From: an uncultured Clostridia bacterium
GTDB taxonomy: Bacteria > Bacillota > Clostridia > Christensenellales > CAG-138
Length of the DNA stretch: 30,613 nucleotides
Direction of reading: 5' to 3'
NCBI GenBank assembly: GCA_937894955.1
Contig: CALAXO010000110.1
Coordinates: 1 to 30,613, forward strand
This document shows, piece after piece, positions 8,226 to 16,358 of the stretch. The translations under genes and the position numbers were made by a program. The number at the start of each line of letters is the position of its first letter. The first letter of the stretch is position 1. Below the pieces are notes generated by a model, which was given only the letters and a program-made list of their open reading frames with translations, was not told the DNA's origin and did no database searches.

Positions 8226-8605
8226 ATGTCAAGGAGAAGAAACAAGAGGTATAGCAAAGAATTGAAGCCTATGCAGTTCAAACATACCTGAATGGTGAAG
8301 GCAGTTATGAAGCATTACGAATAAAATTCGAAATATTAAACACAACGCAACTTAAACACCGGGTAAAGTGGGATAATGATCATAAAGAATTTGAGCAAAG
8401 ATAAGTCGTCGGAAAGAAAATCTATATGACCAATGGAGTAAAAATAGTACAGTAAGAATTAGGAATAATCGCAGCATTCTGCATAGAGCACGGAAAGGAC
8501 GATCCGCCGGCGATTCAAACATACAAGTATAATACCTAAAAATATACGCGGGGGTAAGAGAGTACGGGGAGAACGGTACAGACAGCTTGACAACGAGTAG
8601 ATTGC
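8226..8605 (+). pseudogene. IS3-family OrfA remnant (helix-turn-helix part of transposase)
   Basis: ATG 8226 starts MSRRRNKRYSKELK, typical of IS3 OrfA. A frameshift near 8270 leads to AVQTYLNGEGSYEALRIKFE and LKHRVKWDNDHKEFEQ, then a TAA at 8402. After further stops come TNGVKIVQ, AIQTYKYN and, in another frame, VREYGENGTDSL. This is the order expected for the Leu-zipper/helix-turn-helix OrfA of IS150/IS3-group elements. Confidence 0.75.
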
Positions 8606-9319
8606 CGAATGGATCAAGGCGCTGTACGAACAGCAAAACAGATTACTATTATGTCAGCAGATGACAATCACGGTCTATCGGGAGTACAATGTTCATTACA
8701 ACAAGAAACGCATCCCGAGACTGATGCAACTGCTTCTTTTGAAGTCGCTGTGCCGAAAGGAATGCTACAACTACATCAAATTAACACCCGAGGTAACTGC
8801 GATAAGATTACGAACAGAAATTATTATGCAGACAAGCCAAGTGCAAAATGGTTGGCCGATGCAAAGCGAATTCAAACACTATGACGATACAGAGGTTAAA
8901 AAACATATTTGAGTACAATCCTTATCTATATGACAAGAGGATCGTTTCGTACAAGATCGGAGACAGCAACAATAACTCGCTTGTATTTGAAACATTTGAT
9001 GAGGCGGTAAAAGCAAATCCGAATACATATTCGCTGTTTCACAGCGGCCGTGAGTTCAGTACACAAGCAAAATCTTTCAAGGCAAACTGATTGCCGCCAA
9101 CATGCGGCAGAACTGTCACGCATCAGCAGATATATTGACAACGGTTCAATCGTGGAACTTAGAGGTTTATTAAAAGTCAAAATTTGTAATCTTAGAAAGT
9201 TTATCTTGCGGGACAAGCTGATTTTGGGAATCGAGCGTTATCTCGATTTTTACAGCAAGTGATACCTGTGGAAGCTCAAATGCATGACGCCGTTGACGTA
9301 TCATCGTGCTGCCGCATGA
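8606..9319 (+). pseudogene. IS3-family OrfB (DDE integrase) remnant
   Basis: Pieces in different frames line up with IS3 OrfB: YNKKRIPRLMQLL and YNYIKLTPEVTA (HTH_21 region), NYYADKPSAKWLADA, then LYDKRIVSYKIGDSNNNSLV, FETFDEAVKANPNTYSLFHS, YIDNGSIVELRG, NLRKFILRDKLI, and finally WKLKCMTPLTYHRAAA with a stop at 9317-9319. The DDE triad is damaged: the usual TDVTEF reads ADAKRI, HSDRGFQ reads HSGREFS, and ESFWG reads ELRGL. The N-terminal part of OrfB is missing, so part of the OrfA/OrfB junction has been deleted. Confidence 0.75.
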
Positions 9320-9354
9320 AAAAATTCCACCCTGCTGCGCAGCAGGGTGGAATT
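9317..9354 (-). terminator. Rho-independent terminator of rplM-rpsI
   Basis: A perfect 32-base palindrome spans 9323-9354, with 16-base arms meeting at CG. On the minus strand it is followed directly by TTTTTT, as expected for a strong intrinsic terminator about 90 bases after the rpsI stop. Its perfect symmetry also allows a cruciform. It marks the edge between the ribosomal protein operon and the accessory island. Confidence 0.9.
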
Positions 9355-9443
9355 CCGAATGAAATCTTTTTGCTTTTTCACTGTCTGTTTGACAGAAGCA
9401 CTTCACCTTTTGTGTTTTTGTGTTGCTGAAAAGATATGTTCGG

Positions 9444-9842
9444 TTAACGCTTGCTGAACTGAGGAGCGCGACGAGCGGCTTTGAGACCGTATTTCTTCCT
9501 CTCCTTCATTCTGGGGTCACGGGTCAGGAAGCCTGCCCTCTTGAGGGTTGCACGATATTCTGCGGAATCAACGTCAAGAAGAGCACGGGAGATGCCGTGA
9601 CGGATTGCGCCTGCCTGTCCGGTGTAACCGCCGCCGTAAACATTGACGATGACATCGAACTTGCCGAGAGTGTCGGTCAACACGAGGGGAGCGCGAACGA
9701 TCATCTTGAGAGTTTCATAGCCGAAATATTCTTCGAGATCTCTCTTGTTGATTGTGATAACGCCGGTGCCGGGAACGAGACGAACGCGGGCAACGGAGCT
9801 TTTACGCCTGCCGGTTCCGAGATACTGAGTGGTTGCTGCCAT
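9444..9842 (-). CDS. rpsI: 30S ribosomal protein S9
   Basis: The 132-residue product is a full-length S9 of the small ribosomal subunit. Hallmarks are GTGRRKSSVARVRL near the start, VNVYGGGYTGQAGAIRHGIS in the middle, and the basic C-terminus KYGLKAARRAPQFSKR, whose tail reaches towards the P-site tRNA in known ribosomes. GGAGA stands 11 bases before the ATG. It follows rplM after 24 bases, the universal L13-S9 order, and is stopped by the palindromic terminator. No anomalies are visible. Confidence 0.98.
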   Translation of the reverse strand: MAATTQYLGTGRRKSSVARVRLVPGTGVITINKRDLEEYFGYETLKMIVRAPLVLTDTLGKFDVIVNVYGGGYTGQAGAIRHGISRALLDVDSAEYRATLKRAGFLTRDPRMKERKKYGLKAARRAPQFSKR

Positions 9843-9866
9843 GGTAATAATCTCCTTCCCTAAAAA

Positions 9867-10298
9867 TTATTTGAGCACGAGAACTTCGGGCTTCTGTGCT
9901 TCGTGCTTATGCTCGGCACCGCGGTAAATGCGAACCTTGGTGAGCATCCGGCGGCCGAGGGGGCCCTTGGGCATCATGCGGCGGATAGCTTCATAGACTG
10001 CGAATTCGGGCTTCTTGTTGAGGAGCTCACGATACTTGGTCATTTTGAGTCCGCCGGGATAACCGGTGTGATGATAATAAATTTTTTCGTCAAGCTTTCT
10101 GCCTGTCATGATGACTTTGTCTGCGTTGATGATGATAACGTGATCACCGCAGTCAACATGCGGGGTAAAGATGGGCTTGTGTTTTCCGCGGAGTATTGCG
10201 GCAACCTGAGATGCGAGACGACCGAGCACCATGCCTTCTGCATCTACAACGTACCACTTACGCTCCATGGTTTCTGCTTTTGCCATATAGCTTTTCAT
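9867..10298 (-). CDS. rplM: 50S ribosomal protein L13
   Basis: The 143-residue product matches L13: RKWYVVDAEGMVLGRLASQV, a basic LRGKHKP segment, DHVIIINADKVIMTGRK, YYHHTGYPGG and AIRRMMPKGPLGRRML. These residues contact 23S rRNA and help early 50S assembly. The start at 10298 has GGAGG seven bases upstream and gives a slightly extended N-terminus (MKSYMAKAE); an in-frame Met at codon 5 is possible. It is the first gene of the rplM-rpsI operon, behind a consensus promoter and a leader of about 110 bases that could carry the autoregulatory site known for this operon in other Firmicutes. I could not fold that site by eye. Confidence 0.98.
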   Translation of the reverse strand: MKSYMAKAETMERKWYVVDAEGMVLGRLASQVAAILRGKHKPIFTPHVDCGDHVIIINADKVIMTGRKLDEKIYYHHTGYPGGLKMTKYRELLNKKPEFAVYEAIRRMMPKGPLGRRMLTKVRIYRGAEHKHEAQKPEVLVLK

Positions 10299-10412
10299 GC
10301 CATGTCCTCCAAAGGTATGTTGAATTTCTTAATTAAATAATTTTGCTAAGATTTCCGACAACGGACGGGGCTGGTGACCGCAATCCTCCACCATAAGCAA
10401 AGCACAAGGCAT

Positions 10413-10441
10413 ATTTTACTTCCGCCGGAGGCATTTGTCAA
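10413..10441 (-). promoter_or_regulatory. Promoter of rplM-rpsI
   Basis: On the minus strand TTGACA (10436-10441) and TAAAAT (10413-10418) are separated by 17 bases. This near-consensus promoter suits a highly expressed ribosomal protein operon. It lies in the 225-base gap between the aldo/keto reductase and rplM, where no clear terminator for the reductase gene is visible. Confidence 0.8.
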
Positions 10442-10523
10442 GTGTTGTTTACAAAAAAATACCCGATTTTTCAGATATATTTTTATTGTCCGCAGTGGGA
10501 ATGCAGCTTCGGCAAATCGAGTG

Positions 10524-11660
10524 TTAATCGTCGTTGCCGTCCGCCTTCTCGAACTCGGCCGCCACATCGGCCAGCAGCTTACGAATCGAAAGTTTTTGGG
10601 GACATGAACCCTCGCATTTTCCGCATTTTATGCAATCGGATGCCCGCCTTCCGGGTGCGGTATAGACGTTTGAGTAGTAGTAATTCGCATTCCAATCGCG
10701 ATGCAGCCGTTTCGCATTCATCAAAGCAAACAAGTCCGGAATCGCGATATGCTTCGGGCAGCCGTCGGTGCAGTAGCGGCAGGCGGTGCACGGAATCAGC
10801 TCCATCCCTTTGAAAACACTGCGAACCTTTTCAACAGCTTCGGTTTCAAATCTGTCAAGGGGCTTGAAGTCACCCATATAGCTTATGTTATCTCTGAGCT
10901 GTTCAATGCTGCTCATGCCCGAAAGCACAACAAGTATCCCCGGAAAGCCTGCGGCGAAGCGAATTGCATAGCTCGCCGGACCCCCGCCGTTGAGAGAAGC
11001 AAAGATCCTCTGCGCCTCATCGGGAAGCTTAGCAAGACTTCCGCCTTTTACCGGCTCCATCACAAGCACGGGCTTGTTGTGTTTTCTGCACACTTCATAG
11101 CACTTGCGGCTCTGAACGCCGATATCGTCGTAATCCAGATAATTGAACTGAATTTGAACAACCTCAATTTGCGGATACTCCGAAAGGATCACATCAAGCA
11201 CGTCTGCCCTGTCATGAAATGATATGCCGAAATGCCGAATTTTTCCTTCATTTTTCAGCTCAATTGCGGTTTCGTACGCTTTTCTCTCTTTAAAATACCT
11301 GAAACGTTCCTCGTTTTGTGCATGCATAAGGTAGAAATCAAAATAATCAACTCCGCAAATCTCAATCTGACTTTCGAAAAAAGGTCGAATATCTTCGTTT
11401 GCTTTAAAATAGTCACCGGTAAGTTTGTTTGTCAGGATAAAACTTTCTCGCGGATAGCGCGATGTGAGACAGGTTTTCGCTGCTTTTTCGCTTTTCCCGC
11501 TCAGATAACCGTGCGCAGTGTCAAAATAGTTAAACCCTGCCTTAATGAATTCATCCACCATAAGGCAAGTCTGCTCAATGTCAACCTCTCCGTCCTTCAT
11601 GGGGAGCCTCATGAGACCGAATCCGAGTTTTTTATTAATGCGTTCCATCATGTTCATCAT
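10524..11660 (-). CDS. Aldo/keto reductase with C-terminal 2x[4Fe-4S] ferredoxin domain
   Basis: The protein has 378 residues. Residues ~10-285 form an aldo/keto reductase barrel with the catalytic tetrad visible: Asp47 and Tyr52 in NYFDTAHGY, Lys79 in LTNKL, and His113 in LMH. The C-terminal ~90 residues hold two cysteine clusters of the CxxCxxCxxxCP type, CTACRYCTDGCP and CIKCGKCEGSCP, which should bind two [4Fe-4S] clusters. This fusion is common in Clostridia and suggests an oxidoreductase that exchanges electrons with ferredoxin as well as a nicotinamide cofactor. The substrate is unknown. Several in-frame Met codons cluster at the start (MMNMM), and no strong ribosome binding site separates them, so the start is uncertain by up to five residues. 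It appears monocistronic. Confidence 0.92.
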   Translation of the reverse strand: MMNMMERINKKLGFGLMRLPMKDGEVDIEQTCLMVDEFIKAGFNYFDTAHGYLSGKSEKAAKTCLTSRYPRESFILTNKLTGDYFKANEDIRPFFESQIEICGVDYFDFYLMHAQNEERFRYFKERKAYETAIELKNEGKIRHFGISFHDRADVLDVILSEYPQIEVVQIQFNYLDYDDIGVQSRKCYEVCRKHNKPVLVMEPVKGGSLAKLPDEAQRIFASLNGGGPASYAIRFAAGFPGILVVLSGMSSIEQLRDNISYMGDFKPLDRFETEAVEKVRSVFKGMELIPCTACRYCTDGCPKHIAIPDLFALMNAKRLHRDWNANYYYSNVYTAPGRRASDCIKCGKCEGSCPQKLSIRKLLADVAAEFEKADGNDD

Positions 11661-11896
11661 TTCTTCATTAATTACTTATCGTTATTGTTTTGCGCCGATT
11701 CATTATGCTGCGCGGCAGTTACGATTCTATTTTAACATTATCAATCACTTTTCGGGCAGATGTTTCCATATATATTTTTGCGGCTGTACTCCCCTGTATC
11801 GCCTGCGAATATTTTGAGTGTCTGCAATTTTTGCTTTTTATGCCCCGATTCGGCTTTTTATCGTCCCGTTCCCGTCACAATGTGCAGGCCTGCATA

Positions 11897-11925
11897 TTGA
11901 AAAACCCGATTGCATATGGTAGAAT
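11897..11925 (+). promoter_or_regulatory. Promoter of the hydrolase-acyltransferase/DUF6320 operon
   Basis: TTGAAA (11897-11902) and TAGAAT (11920-11925) are 17 bases apart. The leader to the start codon at 12047 is about 115 bases. The whole gap 11661-12046 contains no convincing coding sequence. Confidence 0.65.
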
Positions 11926-12046
11926 AAATTCGGGGGTTGTGTTTTCAAATTGGTTGCAGCAACCGAAAATACAAAGCAGCACAGCCGCAGAAACAAGGCT
12001 TGGCTCTTGTTTAATGATTATTAACGGATAAGTGAATAATTAGTTT

Positions 12047-14245
12047 ATGGAACTGTCTCAAAGATTTGTACGCAAGCACCTTGAAAGGATTCATCCTTTC
12101 ACAAAAGCCTGTTCGCTTGAAGCCACACGGCGCGGGCAGGATCTGCTCGGCAATGTGCTTGCAAAAACGATGCGCACAAATGTTGATATTGTCCCCGTTG
12201 ATCATCCGAAACTCAGCGGGAATGTTGAACCATGCGCCTGTTTTGCGATTCCGCACGATGAATTAAAGCGCGGTGTTATCCTATATCTGCACGGCGGCGG
12301 ATATACATGCGGTGACCTTGAATATGCAAAGGGCTTCGGGTCCGTGTTGGCTTCCGAATGCGGTATTCGGGTGCTTTGTCTCGCCTACCGTCTTGCGCCC
12401 GAAAATCCGTTTCCTGCTGCATTGGACGATGCGGTGGAAGCGTATCGCTATCTGCTTTCACTCGGCTACCTCAGCAGCCAGATCGTGCTTGCAGGCGAGA
12501 GCGCAGGCGGCGGACTTTGCTTTTCGCTTTGTTTAAAGCTTCGCCAGTTGGACTTGCCGCTGCCTTGCAGCATCATTGCAATTTCGCCGTGGACAGACCT
12601 TACCCAAAGCGGCGAGTCGTTTATATTTAATCACGATGTTGATCCGAGTCTTTGCAAAGAGACTTTGGACTTCTACTCAAAGTGTTACTCGCAAAATCCT
12701 ACCGACCCGCTTGTTTCGCCGCTTTTCGGAGATGTTTCCGGGCTTCCGCCGTCCTTAATTTTTGCGGGCAAGGATGAAGTTCTTCTCGATGACTCGCGCC
12801 GTATGCACAACAAGCTTGTTTCATCCGGCTGCACAAGCGAACTGGTGGAGGCTGAAGGCATGTGGCATGCATATGTCCTTTACTGTATCAAGGAACGTGC
12901 ATGCGACCTTGACCGCATCAATGCCTTTTTAAACCGTTTTCTTTCCCACGAACGCAAGCTTCGTTGGATGAGACTGGATAACGCCGCAAAAATCTATCCC
13001 GCCGCAAAACGCAGGAAGTGGAATAATTTTTTCCGTCTTTCCGCAACACTCTGCGACGAGGTAGACAAAACAGTCCTTAAAAACGCAATGGATGTTACCA
13101 TGCGGCGATTCCCGTCCATTGCCGTTCGTCTTTGCAGAGGCGCATTCTGGTATTATCTTGAAGAACTGTCCTCCGCACCCGAAATCACGGACGAAAAAAG
13201 CTGGCCGCTCGCACACACGCCGTTTGAAAGCATCAATGAATGCGCACTGCGTGTCATCGTCTACAAAAACCGTATTGCAGTTGAATTCTATCATGCATTA
13301 ACGGACGGCACAGGCGGCATGGTGTTTTTAAAATCACTGCTTGCTGAATACATCGAACAAAAATACGGTGTTGAAATTCCCAATGAATGCGGCGTGCTGG
13401 ACAGACTCACTCAGCCGCAGGAAGAAGAACTTGAGGACAGCTTTTCAAAGAATGCCGGTTCCGTAAGCGTCAGCAGAAACGCAAGCACCGCATTCAAAAT
13501 TCATTACACGCCCGAAAGGGATGATTTCAGGCACCTTACAACATTCATTCTGGATTCAAACGCAGCTCTTGCCGCGGCCAAAAGCTGCGGAGTAAGCCTT
13601 ACGGTGTACCTGACAAGCGCAATGCTGCTTGCTTTGCAGCGGATTCAGGATGAGCAAACACCCGATAAGCACCGACAGAAGCCGATTCGCGTCGTTGTTC
13701 CGGTGAACCTTCGCCGTTTATTTCCAAGCCGCACGCTTCGGAACTTTGTGCATGTCGTTATGCCGGAGATCGATCCGCGGATGGGCGACTATGAGTTTTC
13801 CGAGATTCTGACATCGGTGAAACATCAGCTCGGGCTTCTTGTTACAAAAAAGAACCTTTGTGCAATGTTCACGCCGAATGTCAATGCAGAGCGTTCGCCC
13901 CTGCTCCGCGTGATGCCGCTTTTCCTTAAAAACATTGCAATGAAGCTTGTTTACGACACCGTCGGCGAACGTACAAACTGTCTTAATCTCTCTAATCTCG
14001 GGGATATTAAAGTGCCGGATGCAATGCGCCGATATGTAACCCGATTTGATTTCATCCTCGGCGTTCAGGCAACCAAGCCCAACAATTGCGGAGTTTTGTC
14101 TTATAACGGCAAATTATATATGAATTTCATTCGCAACACTGTTGAACCCGTGCTTGAATTTCAGTTTTATCAGGTTTTGCGCGAGCTTGGGCTTCATGTC
14201 AAAGTTGAAAGCAACGGTGCGGGCAATATGTCGGATTCGAACTGA
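12047..14245 (+). CDS. Fusion of HSL-type alpha/beta-hydrolase with condensation-like acyltransferase
   Basis: The protein has 732 residues in two parts. Residues ~60-305 are a hormone-sensitive-lipase-type esterase: oxyanion motif LHGGGY (81-86), nucleophile elbow GESAGGG with Ser152, acid GKDEVLLDD with Asp243, and His274 in GMWHAY. Residues ~320-725 resemble condensation/alcohol acetyltransferase/wax-ester-synthase enzymes: the active-site motif FYHALTDGTGG (His416, Asp420) corresponds to HHxxxDG with the first His absent. A late segment PIRVVVPVNLRRLF is also typical. One chain thus carries an ester-cleaving and an acyl-transferring domain, so it may remodel a lipid or alcohol ester. The Shine-Dalgarno is weak. 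A DUF6320 membrane protein follows after 63 bases and is a likely partner. Confidence 0.88.
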   Translation: MELSQRFVRKHLERIHPFTKACSLEATRRGQDLLGNVLAKTMRTNVDIVPVDHPKLSGNVEPCACFAIPHDELKRGVILYLHGGGYTCGDLEYAKGFGSVLASECGIRVLCLAYRLAPENPFPAALDDAVEAYRYLLSLGYLSSQIVLAGESAGGGLCFSLCLKLRQLDLPLPCSIIAISPWTDLTQSGESFIFNHDVDPSLCKETLDFYSKCYSQNPTDPLVSPLFGDVSGLPPSLIFAGKDEVLLDDSRRMHNKLVSSGCTSELVEAEGMWHAYVLYCIKERACDLDRINAFLNRFLSHERKLRWMRLDNAAKIYPAAKRRKWNNFFRLSATLCDEVDKTVLKNAMDVTMRRFPSIAVRLCRGAFWYYLEELSSAPEITDEKSWPLAHTPFESINECALRVIVYKNRIAVEFYHALTDGTGGMVFLKSLLAEYIEQKYGVEIPNECGVLDRLTQPQEEELEDSFSKNAGSVSVSRNASTAFKIHYTPERDDFRHLTTFILDSNAALAAAKSCGVSLTVYLTSAMLLALQRIQDEQTPDKHRQKPIRVVVPVNLRRLFPSRTLRNFVHVVMPEIDPRMGDYEFSEILTSVKHQLGLLVTKKNLCAMFTPNVNAERSPLLRVMPLFLKNIAMKLVYDTVGERTNCLNLSNLGDIKVPDAMRRYVTRFDFILGVQATKPNNCGVLSYNGKLYMNFIRNTVEPVLEFQFYQVLRELGLHVKVESNGAGNMSDSN

Positions 14246-14308
14246 AAACGGCAATGCAGCCCGATAGTTTGAAATCTATAATTTACGGATTCAGAAAGGA
14301 GACACATT

Positions 14309-15010
14309 ATGTATTGTATAAAATGCGGAGTTGAGCTTGCAGACAGCGAAAAAGTCTGTCCGCTTTGCGGAACGAGGGTTTATCACCCCGATATAGAAAT
14401 TAAAACCGCCGAACCCCCTTTTCCCGAATACAAGCTTCAGGAGCCGCGCATGAATCTCAAGGGTATTATGTTCATTGTTACCATGATTTTTGCCGCGCTG
14501 ATCGTTCAGCTTGTTATCTGCAACATCAGCATCAGCAATGCCTCGGAATGGTCCGGCTACGCAATCGGTGCAGTGCTGCTGCTTTATGAGCTCGTTGCGC
14601 TCCCGCTTTGGTTCAAACGGCCCAACCCCGTTATTTTTGTTCCCTGCGGTTTTGCTGCCGTGCTTGCTTATCTGCTTTATATCGACCTTGCTGTTCAAGG
14701 AGGGTGGTTCCTCAAGTTTGCATTCCCCGTTGTCGGTGCATACGGATTGCTCGTTACGGCGGTTGTAACACTGCTGAAATACGTTCGCCGCGGACATCTT
14801 TACATCTTCGGCGGCGCACTTATCGCACACGGAATTTACATGACATTTTTGGAAATGATGATAAATATTGCCTTTTCCGAAAAAACAGTGTTTCAGCTCA
14901 ACTGGTCATACTTCCCCTTGTTCGGATGCTTTATTCTCGGAATGGGATTAATCATCATTGCGATAAACAAACCCATGCAGGAATCGCTTAAAAAGAAATT
15001 CTTTGTTTAA
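14309..15010 (+). CDS. DUF6320-type membrane protein with N-terminal zinc ribbon
   Basis: The protein has 233 residues. It starts with a zinc-ribbon pattern, CIKCGVELADSEKVCPLCG (two CxxC pairs), then a Pro/Glu-rich linker. About six hydrophobic segments follow from residue ~50 (for example IMFIVTMIFAALIVQLVI and GYAIGAVLLLYELVAL). A short basic tail ends KKKFFV. AAAGGAG lies about ten bases before the ATG. This family has been seen next to alcohol-acetyltransferase-like genes in Clostridia (from memory), which agrees with the upstream gene. Function is unknown; a membrane anchor or partner for the acyltransferase is a reasonable guess. Confidence 0.8.
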   Translation: MYCIKCGVELADSEKVCPLCGTRVYHPDIEIKTAEPPFPEYKLQEPRMNLKGIMFIVTMIFAALIVQLVICNISISNASEWSGYAIGAVLLLYELVALPLWFKRPNPVIFVPCGFAAVLAYLLYIDLAVQGGWFLKFAFPVVGAYGLLVTAVVTLLKYVRRGHLYIFGGALIAHGIYMTFLEMMINIAFSEKTVFQLNWSYFPLFGCFILGMGLIIIAINKPMQESLKKKFFV

Positions 15011-15061
15011 TTTCCGATTAAGATTGGATTTCAATAAATATTTGCCATTTGAAAAATGCTT

Positions 15062-15090
15062 ATGCCCGATGTGCATGGGCATTTTCTTTT
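15062..15090 (+). terminator. Terminator after the DUF6320 gene
   Basis: ATGCCC (15062-15067) pairs with GGGCAT (15077-15082), followed by TTTCTTTT. The inner loop contains a further short ATG/CAT pairing. It separates the acyltransferase operon from the spore coat genes. Confidence 0.7.
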
Positions 15091-15092
15091 GC

Positions 15093-15123
15093 GCATAGCA
15101 ATGCCGCCTTTTTGGGCATACTA
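15093..15123 (+). promoter_or_regulatory. Possible forespore (SigF/SigG-type) promoter of the coat genes
   Basis: CATACTA (15117-15123) fits the -10 consensus CATnnTA of SigF/SigG, and GCATA (15093-15097) resembles their -35. The spacing of 19 bases is slightly long. No sigma-A promoter is evident between the terminator and the coat genes. Confidence 0.35.
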
Positions 15124-15189
15124 ACGAACGGCGGGCAGCGGCTTGTTTCAGGTCGTTCAACCGCAAAAAAACACACGGAGGATATTATT

Positions 15190-15519
15190 ATGCAGAATCG
15201 ACAGAACGGCAGCAATTCCGGCAGCAGTTTCGATTCCTTTTTCAACTCAAACCCGTCTCATTCAATGGGTTCGGCGAGTTCCGGGAATCAGTCAGCCTCT
15301 TCGGCAAATTGGAACACCGAAGCGGCCTCCTCAATCGACACAAAGGATCTTTCCATCCTGCAGGATGAAATGTATTCCGAAGCGTTGCTCTTTAAAAAAT
15401 GCACTGTTTATGCCGGGTATTTTAACGACCCCGCGCTCAGGCGTATGGCGGAAAACGCCGCTGAGCACCACCGCAGGCATTTTGATACGCTTCACGGCTA
15501 TCTGAACGGCAATAACTGA
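15190..15519 (+). CDS. Small spore-coat-type (CotF-like) protein with Ser/Asn-rich N-terminus
   Basis: The start at 15190 is set by GGAGG eight bases upstream; the reading frame is open further upstream but without a ribosome binding site. The product has 109 residues. The first ~50 are rich in Ser, Asn and Gly (for example NGSNSGSSFDSFF). The last ~60 form a helical, ferritin-like hairpin unit: ILQDEMYSEALLFKKC and LRRMAENAAEHHRRHF. This half resembles CotF-family spore coat proteins, and the next gene is a clearer member. It probably sits in the spore coat or associates with its partner. The two genes are 14 bases apart and surely co-transcribed. Confidence 0.7.
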   Translation: MQNRQNGSNSGSSFDSFFNSNPSHSMGSASSGNQSASSANWNTEAASSIDTKDLSILQDEMYSEALLFKKCTVYAGYFNDPALRRMAENAAEHHRRHFDTLHGYLNGNN

Positions 15520-15533
15520 GGAGGAATACAGGC

Positions 15534-15824
15534 ATGAACAATCAGAAAACCAACAATGCTTCCATGAGCGAACAGGAACTTCTTACCGACCTTCTCCATT
15601 CGGAAAGGGACGCCGTAAAGCAGTATGCAAGCAACTGCACCGAGTCCGGCTGTGAAAACCTGCGCAGCCTGCTTATCAACTGCATGACCGAATGCTCCGA
15701 GGATCAACTCGCCGTATTCGAACAGATGAAGCAGCGCAATATGTATAAAACCAAGCCCGCAAAGGTTCAGGAGCTTCAAACCGCAAAACAGGATATGACC
15801 TCACTTCAGCAGCAAACGTGGTGA
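15534..15824 (+). CDS. CotF-family spore coat protein
   Basis: The product has 96 residues. The core SEQELLTDLLHSERDAVKQY, then CENLRSLLINCMTECSEDQ and VFEQMKQRNMY, matches the CotF pattern: a first helix with LTDLL.SEK, a middle helix around LR..L, and a C-terminal Gln-rich tail after a Y..K..P-like segment. GAGGAGG precedes the ATG. CotF proteins are small helical spore coat components, so the genome should be that of an endospore former. The gene is followed by a terminator about 130 bases downstream. Confidence 0.8.
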   Translation: MNNQKTNNASMSEQELLTDLLHSERDAVKQYASNCTESGCENLRSLLINCMTECSEDQLAVFEQMKQRNMYKTKPAKVQELQTAKQDMTSLQQQTW

Positions 15825-15953
15825 TATGCAGAGAGCATCGGTGCCGTGCAATCGCTTATTTCGACAGTGCGACAGCAAGCGACAGCGCACTGATGATATC
15901 GCTGCGCTGAAAGAGACGCAGCGGGGACTGTAACATCAGTTTCAAAAGCAAAA

Positions 15954-15983
15954 GGGCAGCCCGCAAAGGGTTGTCCGTTTTTT
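15954..15983 (+). terminator. Terminator after the spore coat genes
   Basis: GGGCAGCCC (15954-15962) pairs with GGGTTGTCC (15968-15976) through nine pairs, two of them G-U, around a five-base loop. It is followed by G and six T. Confidence 0.75.
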
Positions 15984-16179
15984 GCTGCTTTTGCGAATAT
16001 TTAATCTGTCCAAAAGTAAACAAAAAATCAGTTAATTGCGCAGTGAAAACAATGTGATTTGTATTTTTCACAATCTGCATACTATTGTTTTTCGCAGCAA
16101 AGCATAGAACGGCTGTACGGGTTTGCGCTGCACCTGCTTCGTATTATAAATTTTGCGGTATGCAAACCGGAATTACACA

Positions 16180-16208
16180 AGCATTGAGAATATTTCTCCC
16201 TCAATGCT
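16180..16208. repeat. Perfect 9-base inverted repeat
   Basis: AGCATTGAG (16180-16188) and CTCAATGCT (16200-16208) are perfect complements around an 11-base loop. No T-run follows on either strand, so it is not a clear terminator. Confidence 0.5.
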
Positions 16209-16358
16209 CAGAATACCATTCATCGGAATCTACGTGCCGTCCTGCATTGTAATCAGCTGTTCAAATAAGCAAAGTTTTCCCGAAAGCTGATTGAATACAA
16301 TCGTATTGACTTTGACCGCAGAAAGCAAAGCAAGTCAAATTTATTCACCGCCGAACCA

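Larger units (their letters stand above)
8172..9319 (+). mobile_element. Decayed IS3-family insertion sequence
   Basis: A continuous series of IS3-type OrfA and OrfB fragments lies here on the plus strand, broken by frameshifts, stops and an internal deletion. The left boundary is uncertain; GTAGACACTTGG near 8174 resembles the start of IS3-family ends. The right side is also unclear because the OrfB C-terminus ends at 9317-9319, directly against the rpsI terminator. I could not identify terminal inverted repeats or a target duplication. The copy cannot move by itself. Confidence 0.75.

Noticed and set aside
9420..9863. Plus-strand 147-codon ORF over rpsI
   Set aside because: It is a shadow of the S9 gene in a codon-biased region.
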